From NCBI RefSeq assembly GCF_004361855.1, contig NZ_SNWQ01000002.1:310001-374000 (forward strand): a stretch of 64,000 nucleotides of DNA, given 5' to 3'. The notes below the pieces were generated by a model. It worked only from the letters and a program-made list of their open reading frames with translations, did no database searches and had not been told where the DNA came from. Both the position numbers and the translations under genes were made by a program. Positions 48,205 through 55,609 of the stretch are shown piece by piece. The stretch's first letter is position 1; every line of letters starts with the position of its first letter. Source of the DNA: Kribbella caucasensis (GTDB lineage Bacteria; Actinomycetota; Actinomycetes; Propionibacteriales; Kribbellaceae).

Positions 48205-49439
48205 GCACGGGAATCCTGGCCGGTTACCGGGTGCTCGACCTCTCCGTGGCGATGGCCGGGCCGCTGGCCGCGATGCGGCTCGGCGACCTCGGCGCGGACG
48301 TGGTCAAGGTCGAGCCGACCGCGGGGGAGTGGCAGCGGCACACCGCCGCCGGCGGCGCGACCGGGTCCGAGGTGAACGCCTCGTTCCTGTCGCTGAACCG
48401 CAACAAGCGCAGTCTCGCCGTGAACCTCAAGAGCGGCGAGGGCCGCGAGCTGCTCTACGAACTGGTGCGCACCGCGGACGTATTCCTGCAGAACTACCGG
48501 CCCGGTGTCGCCGCGCGGCTCGGCGTCGACTACGAGACGCTTCGGGAGCTGCGGCCCGAGCTGGTGTACGTGTCGGTCTCGGGGTACGGCGAGACCGGGC
48601 CGTACGCCGAGTGGCCGGGTCAGGACCTGCTCGTCCAGGCGATGAGCGGGGCCTTGTTCAGCGCCGGCCGCCCGGGTGAACCGCCGGTGGCCGCACCCTT
48701 CTTCCTCGCCGACGCGGTGACGGCGTACAGCGCGTTCGAGGGGGTGCTCGCCGCGTTGCTGCACCGCGAGCGTACGGGCGAAGGTCAGCTGGTCCAGGTG
48801 AACATGCTCGACGCGGTGATCGCGATGCAGATGCAGGAGCTCTCCGTGCACACCGTCGGCGGAGTTCCGCAGACCAGGTCGGCGGAGGTGCACGCGCACA
48901 GCTACATCCGCGCGCCGTACGGGATCTTCGCCACCGCAGACGGCTACCTCTCGCTCGCCTTTGCCGACCTGTCGGTGCTCGCCGAGGTGTTGGAGGCGCC
49001 CGGCTTGGCTGCGCTGGACGCGGAGCGAGACGGGTTCGTCCGGCGCGACGAGATCTCCGCCGTCGTGTCGGCTGAGTTGCGCCGGGAGGACACGCGGTAC
49101 TGGTTGATGAAGCTACGCGAGCGCGGGATCTGGTGCGGCCCGGTGTACGACTACGCCGACGTCCAGACGGATCCGCAGGTGCTGCACAACGGGTCGTTCG
49201 TGACTTACGAGCACCCGACCGAGGGCACGGTGACGACGCCTGGATTCCCGTACAAGTTTGACCGTACTCCTCCAGACGTCCGGCGGTCGGCGCCGTTGAC
49301 CGGACAGCACACCGACGAACTGCTGACCGAGCTGGGTGTGTCCGGCGAGCGGCGCGACGAGCTCGTACGGCGTGGCGTCGTGCGGGCCGGCGAGGTTCGG
49401 CTCGACCCGGCCGGTGACGAGGTCGTGGTGTCGCCGTGA
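48201..49439 (+). CDS. Class III (CaiB/BaiF-type) CoA-transferase
   Basis: A 412-aa family III CoA-transferase. The N-terminus reads LAGYRVLDLSVAMAGPLAAM, followed by LGADVVKVEP. A catalytic Asp candidate sits in FLADAVTAYSAFEG near residue 173. The C-terminal part of the fold has PYGIFATADGYLSLAF. It activates a carboxylic acid by taking CoA from another acyl-CoA. Coupled on both sides: ATG 48201 overlaps the SDR stop, and the next gene's GTG overlaps its own stop. A partner enoyl-CoA hydratase two genes on recalls the CaiB-CaiD carnitine pair. The acid itself is unknown. Confidence 0.9.
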   Translation: MSTGILAGYRVLDLSVAMAGPLAAMRLGDLGADVVKVEPTAGEWQRHTAAGGATGSEVNASFLSLNRNKRSLAVNLKSGEGRELLYELVRTADVFLQNYRPGVAARLGVDYETLRELRPELVYVSVSGYGETGPYAEWPGQDLLVQAMSGALFSAGRPGEPPVAAPFFLADAVTAYSAFEGVLAALLHRERTGEGQLVQVNMLDAVIAMQMQELSVHTVGGVPQTRSAEVHAHSYIRAPYGIFATADGYLSLAFADLSVLAEVLEAPGLAALDAERDGFVRRDEISAVVSAELRREDTRYWLMKLRERGIWCGPVYDYADVQTDPQVLHNGSFVTYEHPTEGTVTTPGFPYKFDRTPPDVRRSAPLTGQHTDELLTELGVSGERRDELVRRGVVRAGEVRLDPAGDEVVVSP

Positions 49440-50566
49440 CGGTGGAACTGCGCGGGCTGACCTGGGACCACCCTCGGGGCTATCGCCCGCTGGAGGCGTT
49501 CGAGGCGGCCGGCGGCGCGCCCGGCGTACGGGTGCAGTGGGATCGGCAGCCGTTGTCCGGGTTCGAGTCCGAGCCGCTGGCTGCGCTGACGGAGCGCTAC
49601 GACCTGCTTGTCGTCGACCACCCGGGCCTCGGTGCGGCGATCGAGGCCGGCGCCGTTCTGCCGGTCGAGGACGTGTTCGCGGCCCGCGACCTCGAAGTGT
49701 GGCGGTCGCGCTCCGTCGGGCAGACCTGGCAGAGCTACCACTTGCACGGGATGACCTGGGCGCTGCCGCTCGATGCCGCGACACAGGTCTGTCTGTTTCG
49801 ACCCGATCTGTTGACCGGACCAGTGCCGACGACCTGGTCCGACATTCTCCGGATGTCTGGAGTGCTGCTCTGCGTCGCAGGCCCCCATGCGGGGTTGAGT
49901 TTGCTGGGTCTCGCCGGTGATCGATCGCGGACGGGGCTGCTGGATCGCAACCGTTCGATCGAGGCGATCCGGCTGCTGCGCGCGATCTGGCGACGCAGCG
50001 ATCACGAGGCTGCCGAGCTGGACCCGATCGCGATCCACGAGCTGCTTGCCATCAGCAACGAGCTGGTGTGCTGTCCGCTCGTCTACAGCTATGCCTACTA
50101 TGGCACGGCGTCCGGTGATCGGAAGCCGCTCGCGTGGTCGGCTGCCCCGCGACTCCGAGTGGACGACGATCTGGCCGCGAGCACCCTCGGCGGCACTGGT
50201 CTCGCGGTGACGCGAAGGGCCTACGACCGGGTCCTCGCCGTGACGAAGTACGCGCGTGGTCTGCTCGACGTCGGTACCCAGCTGGACGTCGTATCGCCGG
50301 TCGGCGGTCAGTCCGCCACGGCCGCGGTCTGGTCGTCCGGCCTGGTGGACGAGGCTTGGAACGGGCACTACAGCGCGACACTGAGCACGCTCGAATCGGC
50401 GTACATCCGGCCTCGGTTCGACGGCTGGATCGCCTTCCAGGACGAGCTTTCGGAACGCGTTCGGGAATTACTGGGCAGCGACGGCGACCCGGCCGTGGCG
50501 GTGGACAGGATCGAAGCGGACTATCGCGCCCGGGTCCGGGACGCAGTGGAGGTGTGCCATGGATGA
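49436..50566 (+). CDS. Leaderless solute-binding-protein-like protein
   Basis: A 376-aa protein with the fold signature of family-1 ABC solute-binding proteins (GMTWALPLDAATQVCLFRPD, then VPTTWSDIL; STLGGTGLAVTR) but no signal peptide or lipobox: it starts directly at MTVELRGLTWDH. GTG 49436 overlaps the CoA-transferase stop (GTGA), and the hydratase ATG overlaps its own end by 8 bp. Tight coupling inside a CoA-ester cassette suggests a cytoplasmic ligand binder, substrate chaperone or partner subunit rather than a transport protein. Confidence 0.75.
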   Translation: MTVELRGLTWDHPRGYRPLEAFEAAGGAPGVRVQWDRQPLSGFESEPLAALTERYDLLVVDHPGLGAAIEAGAVLPVEDVFAARDLEVWRSRSVGQTWQSYHLHGMTWALPLDAATQVCLFRPDLLTGPVPTTWSDILRMSGVLLCVAGPHAGLSLLGLAGDRSRTGLLDRNRSIEAIRLLRAIWRRSDHEAAELDPIAIHELLAISNELVCCPLVYSYAYYGTASGDRKPLAWSAAPRLRVDDDLAASTLGGTGLAVTRRAYDRVLAVTKYARGLLDVGTQLDVVSPVGGQSATAAVWSSGLVDEAWNGHYSATLSTLESAYIRPRFDGWIAFQDELSERVRELLGSDGDPAVAVDRIEADYRARVRDAVEVCHG

Positions 50567-51332
50567 CGGCCGGATCTGTTTCGAGAGGGACGGTCGCGTC
50601 GGCCTCCTGACGCTGGATCGCCCGGCGAAGCTGAACGCGGCGACGCGGGCGATGAGCGAGCAGTTGCTGGACCTGATCCCGCGGATCGACGACGACCGCG
50701 ACATACGGGCGGTCGTGATCACCGGAGCAGGTGACCGGGCCTTCTCGGTCGGCAGCGACATCGGCGAGCTCGACCGCTACGACGGGCCTTGGCAGTTCCG
50801 CAATCGGCGCGACTACTGCGATGCGCTCCGGGCGCTGCGTACTCCGGTGGTTGCCGCGATCAACGGTTACGCCTTCGGTGGCGGTCTGGAGCTGGCGCTG
50901 TCCTGCGACATCCGGCTGGCCGCCGACCGGGCCACCTTCGCCGCGGCCGAGATCAAGCTGGGCTGGATCGGAGGTGGCGGGGTGACCGCGCTGCTGGCCG
51001 CGAGCCTGGCGGCGAGCGACGTGGCGACGATGCTGCTGACCGGTGATCCGATCGATGCCGCCGAGGCGTTGCGGACCGGACTGGTGAGCCGGGTCCTGCC
51101 TGCTGACGAGTTGTTGCCGGCAGCGATCGAACTTGCGCACCGGATCGCGGCGCGGCCACCGATCGCGGCGCAGGCCGCCAAGGCCAATCTGCGGGCCGCC
51201 CTGTCGATGGGACTCGAGCCGGCGATTCAGTACGAGCGTGAGTTGCAAGCGGTGGCGATGGGGACGCGGGACGCCACCGAGGGCCGGGCCGCGTTCGCGG
51301 AACGGCGTACCGGCAGCTTCGAGGGGCGGTGA
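50559..51332 (+). CDS. Enoyl-CoA hydratase/isomerase (crotonase family)
   Basis: A 257-aa crotonase. The oxyanion-hole segment is FSVGSDIGEL. The first catalytic Glu lies in FGGGLELALSCD and the second in AAEIKLGWIG, so both hydratase glutamates are kept. ATG 50559 overlaps the previous gene by 8 bp. Following a CaiB-type transferase, it should hydrate or dehydrate the CoA ester formed there. Confidence 0.9.
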   Translation: MDDGRICFERDGRVGLLTLDRPAKLNAATRAMSEQLLDLIPRIDDDRDIRAVVITGAGDRAFSVGSDIGELDRYDGPWQFRNRRDYCDALRALRTPVVAAINGYAFGGGLELALSCDIRLAADRATFAAAEIKLGWIGGGGVTALLAASLAASDVATMLLTGDPIDAAEALRTGLVSRVLPADELLPAAIELAHRIAARPPIAAQAAKANLRAALSMGLEPAIQYERELQAVAMGTRDATEGRAAFAERRTGSFEGR

Positions 51333-51335
51333 GCG

Positions 51336-52277
51336 ATGCCTGAGGAGATCGCGCCCGGAGTGCATCGGCTGGCGACGGACTATCCGCATGTGTGTGGCTT
51401 ACCGCTGTGGCTGCACGTGATCGACGCAGGCGACGAGCTGGTCCTGCTTGATGCGGGTATCGCCTCGACCCCGGAGGCGGCGACCGGTCCTGAGCTGAGG
51501 AAACTGGGACTCGACCTCGCCGATCTGACCCTGGTGGTGAACAGCCACGCGCACCCTGACCACATGGGTGGCAACGCGATCCTCAAGGACCACAGCGGTG
51601 CGCGGCTGGCCGCCCCGGCGCTCGAAGCCGGCTGGCTGGAGGACAACGAGGCGCTGCTGGCCGAGCTGTGGGGATCCGATCCAGCGGCGCTTGCTCTGGA
51701 CGAGGGGGAGCGGGCCGACTTGCTCGGCATGCTCGGGGACCGGGTTCGCGTGGACGTGCTGCTGCGAGACGGTGATCTGCTGCCGAGCGGTGAGCGCCCG
51801 TTACGGGTGATCACCACCAGCGGTCACAGTCCGGGGCACATAGCAGTACTGGATGAACGGACGCGCACGCTCTTCGGGTTCGACGACGTCCAGGGGCGAG
51901 GCCAGCCGTACCTCGACAGCTCGGTGTGGCTGGCGCCGCTCTATACGGATGTCGAGCGGTACGTCGTAGGGCTGAACCGCTTGCTGGAGTTGGACTTCGA
52001 CGCTCTGGTCCCGTCGCATGGCGAGGTACTGACCGCGGACCAGGGCAGGCGGCGGATCTCGGAGAGCCTGGAGTGGGTTGACGACGTCCACGAGTTGACG
52101 GTCATGCTGCTGCGTCGGCGGGGTTCGCTGACTGTCCGCGAGTTGGCCGGGGCGATCGGGACGGAGCTGGGTGACTTCGGCGGGCTCTGCTTGCAGACCG
52201 TGCGGATGGCCCGGGCACATCTCGAACTCCTGGCCCGCCAGGGTGGCGCCGAGCCGCGCTGGCACCACCCCGGCTGA
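51336..52277 (+). CDS. Metallo-beta-lactamase-fold hydrolase
   Basis: A 313-aa MBL-fold protein. The metal site is NSHAHPDHMGG, followed by GHSPGH and GFDDVQG, with a final His in VPSHGE. A C-terminal winged-helix-like tail (LTVRELAGAIG) resembles the LACTB2 group of thioesterase/hydrolases. ATG 51336 is 3 nt after the hydratase stop, making it the last gene of the operon. It may hydrolyse a CoA thioester or lactone. TTA codons occur at 51399 and 51801. Confidence 0.85.
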   Translation: MPEEIAPGVHRLATDYPHVCGLPLWLHVIDAGDELVLLDAGIASTPEAATGPELRKLGLDLADLTLVVNSHAHPDHMGGNAILKDHSGARLAAPALEAGWLEDNEALLAELWGSDPAALALDEGERADLLGMLGDRVRVDVLLRDGDLLPSGERPLRVITTSGHSPGHIAVLDERTRTLFGFDDVQGRGQPYLDSSVWLAPLYTDVERYVVGLNRLLELDFDALVPSHGEVLTADQGRRRISESLEWVDDVHELTVMLLRRRGSLTVRELAGAIGTELGDFGGLCLQTVRMARAHLELLARQGGAEPRWHHPG

Positions 52278-52297
52278 CCTCACTCACAGCGCAACCC

Positions 52298-53578
52298 TCA
52301 GGAGCAGCGCAACGTGTCGAGATCGGCGGCGTTGCCCATCGCCAGGTTGCCCGCGTCGTTCGGATGCAAGCCGTCGCCGCCGTTGTACGCGGCCTGCAAC
52401 CTGGTCGGCTCGGCCGGGTCGCGAGTGGCGGCGTCGAAGTCGACCACACCGTCGAACTCGCCACTGCTGCGAACGAATTCGTTGACCTGCTGCCGAACGG
52501 CCTCCTTCTCCTCGGTGAAGACGAATGACCCGCCGACCGGAGTGAGCGTGCCGCCGACGATGCACCGGCCGCTCGCGTGCACTCTCGCGATCAGTTGGCG
52601 GTAGCCGTCGATCACCCGGTCCGCGGTCGCCCCGCCGTAGATGTCGTTGATCCCCTCCAGCAGCAGCACGGTCCGTACGCCGGGCTTGGTCAGCACGTCC
52701 TTGTCGAGGCGGGCGAGCGCGCTGGCTCCGGCGCTGCCTGGCTTGGCGACCCCGTCCAGCACCCGGTTGCCGGAGATGCCCTCGTTGACGACACCCAGCC
52801 GTCGGTGTTCGGGCAGATCACCGAGCCGGTTCGCGAGGATGTCCGGCCAGCGGCGGTTCTGGTCGATGGTCGTCCCGACGGCGGACGTGATCGAATCGCC
52901 CAGCGTGGCGACGGCTGCGACCTGCCGCGGCGTGGTGACGATCGCCGCGTTGAGGAAGAACCAAGCAGAAGACTCGGTCTGGAACGGGGTCGCCGACTCG
53001 TCCGCCGCGTGGTCGCCGGATACGGACTTGTAGCTGTGCTGCATGGCCCGGTTGTGCGCCGTGATGACACCGGTACCGCCGACCACGTGCAGGCTCACCG
53101 TCAGGCTCTCCCGAGCGGCGACCTCCCCGGCCAACGGGTCGCTGATCGCCATCGCCCCCGCCGGAATCCGCACCGACGTCTTACCACCGAAGGTCAACCG
53201 CCGACTGGACCCCGCCACGACGGCCGCACCACCCTGGTGCCGTCCCACGTAGACCGAGTCCAGTACCAACGGCTGGTCCCCGTACGCATTGGACAACCGA
53301 ATCCGCAACTCCCGACCACCCACACTGGTCCGAAGGATGTTACGCACGGTCACATCCCCGAGAGTGCCCCCGGCAACATCATCAGCAGCCCCCCAGGTAG
53401 CCACCTGATGAGTCCCACCTTCGCCACCCCCCGATCCCGCCGGCACTGCCGTCCCCGCAAGCTCAGCCGTCCCCGCAGCCGTCGTATTCGGCCCGGCGGC
53501 GGTGTCCGCGAACCCCACTGCCGCCATCGCCGTCACCAGAATGCTCGCGCCCACTCGGCGCCAAGAGGAAGTAGTCAT
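52298..53578 (-). CDS. Secreted SGNH/GDSL hydrolase
   Basis: A 426-aa protein with a Sec signal (about 1-28). A Gly/Ala/Thr-rich spacer and a beta-sandwich (about 55-210) precede an SGNH domain with LGDSITSA (Ser), GISGNR (Gly), EGINDI (Asn) and DGLHPN (Asp, His). All four blocks are intact. Such enzymes deacylate polysaccharides or lipids; rhamnogalacturonan acetylesterase is one possibility given the locus. It converges on the MBL gene with a 20-bp gap. The N-terminus is low-complexity. Confidence 0.85.
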   Translation of the reverse strand: MTTSSWRRVGASILVTAMAAVGFADTAAGPNTTAAGTAELAGTAVPAGSGGGEGGTHQVATWGAADDVAGGTLGDVTVRNILRTSVGGRELRIRLSNAYGDQPLVLDSVYVGRHQGGAAVVAGSSRRLTFGGKTSVRIPAGAMAISDPLAGEVAARESLTVSLHVVGGTGVITAHNRAMQHSYKSVSGDHAADESATPFQTESSAWFFLNAAIVTTPRQVAAVATLGDSITSAVGTTIDQNRRWPDILANRLGDLPEHRRLGVVNEGISGNRVLDGVAKPGSAGASALARLDKDVLTKPGVRTVLLLEGINDIYGGATADRVIDGYRQLIARVHASGRCIVGGTLTPVGGSFVFTEEKEAVRQQVNEFVRSSGEFDGVVDFDAATRDPAEPTRLQAAYNGGDGLHPNDAGNLAMGNAADLDTLRCS

Positions 53579-53663
53579 GGTGACAAGTCAAGGCTGAATA
53601 GATATAACCACAACGGCTCGCCAGACCCACTGCGACGAACGGCCCGATCCCCGAGCCGAGCGG

Positions 53664-54248
53664 TCACGCTTGGCGGTCGCCGCCGGGGATCCAGAGGACG
53701 TCGCCGCCGGAGGAGAGGTTGGCTACGCGGCCGAGGATGAAGAGGAGGTCGGAGAGGCGGTTGAGGTAGGTCAGGGCGAGCAGGTTGACGGACGGGCCGT
53801 GGGCTTCGACGGCGGCCCAGCCGGCCCGTTCGGCGCGGCGTACGACGGTGCGGGCGACGTTCAGGTAGGCGGCGCCCTCGGTGCCGCCGGGGAGGATGAA
53901 GGAGCGGAGCTTGGTCAGCCGGTGGTTGTACTCGTCGCACCAGCCCTCGAGCCGGTCGATGTAGTCCTGGGTGATCCGCAGCGGCGGGTACTCCGGCTCG
54001 GGCACGATCGGGTTGCACAGGTCGGCGCCGACGTCGAACAGGTCGTTCTGGATCCTGGTCAGCAGCACCACCAGCGCGCTGTTCAGGTGACCCGCGGCGA
54101 TCGCGACGCCGATCGCGCTGTTCGCCTCGTCGACCTCGCCGTACGCCGCCAGCCGCGGGTCGGTTTTGGAAGTCTTGCTCATGTCGCCCAGGCGGGTCTC
54201 GCCGGCGTCTCCGGTCCGGGTATAGATCCGGGTCAAGTTCACAGCCAT
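53664..54248 (-). CDS. PduO-type ATP:cob(I)alamin adenosyltransferase
   Basis: A 194-aa helical-bundle enzyme that makes adenosylcobalamin from ATP and cob(I)alamin. Motifs are YTRTGDAGETRL, YGEVDEANSAIG, ILPGG, VVRRAER and RLSDLLF. ATG 54248 lies 6 nt after a TAGAGT -10 and has no ribosome binding site, so it is probably leaderless. Divergent from murA, a pairing also found in mycobacteria (Rv1314c/Rv1315), so it marks conserved actinobacterial synteny. Confidence 0.95.
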   Translation of the reverse strand: MAVNLTRIYTRTGDAGETRLGDMSKTSKTDPRLAAYGEVDEANSAIGVAIAAGHLNSALVVLLTRIQNDLFDVGADLCNPIVPEPEYPPLRITQDYIDRLEGWCDEYNHRLTKLRSFILPGGTEGAAYLNVARTVVRRAERAGWAAVEAHGPSVNLLALTYLNRLSDLLFILGRVANLSSGGDVLWIPGGDRQA

Positions 54249-54252
54249 GGAA

Positions 54253-54270
54253 GGACTCTACGCAGAGTCC
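54253..54270. promoter_or_regulatory. Palindrome in the divergent adenosyltransferase/murA promoter
   Basis: GGACTCT (54253-54259), 4-nt centre ACGC, AGAGTCC (54264-54270): a perfect 7-bp inverted repeat. It contains the minus-strand -10 TAGAGT of the adenosyltransferase gene (54260-54255). It could be an operator or form a hairpin in DNA. Confidence 0.4.
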
Positions 54271-54284
54271 AGACCGCAAGCAGA

Positions 54285-54290
54285 TACAGT
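54285..54290 (+). promoter_or_regulatory. -10 element of a leaderless murA promoter
   Basis: TACAGT, 6 nt before GTG 54297, with no ribosome binding site between them. No good -35 was seen. Confidence 0.4.
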
Positions 54291-54296
54291 CGGCGG

Positions 54297-55583
54297 GTGG
54301 AACGGTTTCGGATTGCGGGCGAGGCACGGCTCGAGGGCTCGGTCGAGGTGGCCGGCGCGAAGAACAGTGTGCTCAAACTGATGGCGGCGGCGCTGCTGGC
54401 AGAGGGTACGACGACGCTGCGGCAGGTGCCGGGGATCCTGGACGTCACCTTCATGGCCCAACTGCTGGACACGCTGGGCTGCTCGGTGAAGGTCGACGGC
54501 GACTCCGGTACGGCGACGATCGCGGTGCCGGCCGAGATCGGGCACCAGTGCGACTACGCGTTGGTCCGGAAGCTGCGCGCCTCCATCTCGGTGCTCGGAC
54601 CGTTGCTCGGGCGCTGCGGGCGTGCCGAGGTCGCGTTGCCGGGCGGCGACAACATCGGGTCGCGCGGGCTGAACATGCACGTGGCCGGGCTGGAGGCGAT
54701 GGGCGCGAAGGTGCACATCGAGCACGGTTTCGTCATCGCCGAGGCGCCGCAGGGGTTGCACGGCGCCGAGGTCTGGCTGGACTTCCCGAGTGTCGGGGCG
54801 ACCGAGACGATCATGATGGCCGCCGTACTCGCCAAGGGCAGCACCGTGATCGAGAACGCGGCCCGCGAGCCGGAGATCCAGGACATCGCCGAGATGCTGG
54901 TCGAGATGGGCGCCCAGATCGACGGTGCCGGGTCGCCGCGGATCGAGGTCACCGGTGTTCAGGGGCTGCTGCAGCCGGTCGACCACCTCGTCGTACCTGA
55001 CCGGATCGTCAGCGGCAGCTGGGCGTTCGCGGCCGCGATCACCAAGGGCGACGTCACCATCACCAACGGCCGCTCCGAGCACCTCGAACTGCCGCTCGAC
55101 AAGTTGCACAAGGCCGGCGCCGAGATCACCGTGCTGAACCCGGGCTTCCGCGTCGTGATGCCGGACCGGCCCAAGTCGGTGGACGTGGTCACGCTGCCGT
55201 ACCCCGGGTTCCCGACCGACCTGCAGGCGTTCTGTATCGCGATGAACGCGGTCAGTGACGGAGCCGCGATGGTCACCGAAAACCTGTTCGAGGGCCGGTT
55301 CACGTTCGCCCAGGAGCTCACCCGGCTCGGGGCACAGGTCCAGACCGACGGGCACCACGCGGTCATCCGCGGCGTACCGCGGTTGTCCGGCGCGCCGGTC
55401 GTCGCCAGCGACATCCGCGCCGGCGCCGCCCTCGTTGTAGCCGGTCTCGCGGCCGAGGGCGAGACGATCGTCGCCGCCGCGCACCACGTGCACCGCGGGT
55501 ACACGGACTTCGCCGGCAACCTCCGCCGCCTCGGCGCCGACGTGGTAGTCGAGCCCGACGACGCCGGCCCCTACTGGAACTGA
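54297..55583 (+). CDS. murA: UDP-N-acetylglucosamine 1-carboxyvinyltransferase
   Basis: A 428-aa EPSP-synthase-fold enzyme for the first committed step of peptidoglycan synthesis, adding enolpyruvate to UDP-GlcNAc. The start shows RIAGEARLEGSVEVAGAKNS with the Lys-Asn substrate motif. The catalytic loop reads ALPGGDNIGSRGL, with Asp where most bacteria have the fosfomycin-reactive Cys. That Cys-to-Asp change is known from mycobacterial and chlamydial MurA and predicts intrinsic fosfomycin resistance. GTG 54297 was chosen because the long upstream frame only runs antisense to the adenosyltransferase gene. Essential and cytoplasmic. Confidence 0.96.
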   Translation: MERFRIAGEARLEGSVEVAGAKNSVLKLMAAALLAEGTTTLRQVPGILDVTFMAQLLDTLGCSVKVDGDSGTATIAVPAEIGHQCDYALVRKLRASISVLGPLLGRCGRAEVALPGGDNIGSRGLNMHVAGLEAMGAKVHIEHGFVIAEAPQGLHGAEVWLDFPSVGATETIMMAAVLAKGSTVIENAAREPEIQDIAEMLVEMGAQIDGAGSPRIEVTGVQGLLQPVDHLVVPDRIVSGSWAFAAAITKGDVTITNGRSEHLELPLDKLHKAGAEITVLNPGFRVVMPDRPKSVDVVTLPYPGFPTDLQAFCIAMNAVSDGAAMVTENLFEGRFTFAQELTRLGAQVQTDGHHAVIRGVPRLSGAPVVASDIRAGAALVVAGLAAEGETIVAAAHHVHRGYTDFAGNLRRLGADVVVEPDDAGPYWN

Positions 55584-55609
55584 TGACCCCGCATCCCGGC
55601 CGACCGTGA

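Noticed and set aside
53670..54296. N-terminal extension of MurA
   Set aside because: Antisense to the adenosyltransferase gene. MurA homologues begin at the residue encoded by GTG 54297.
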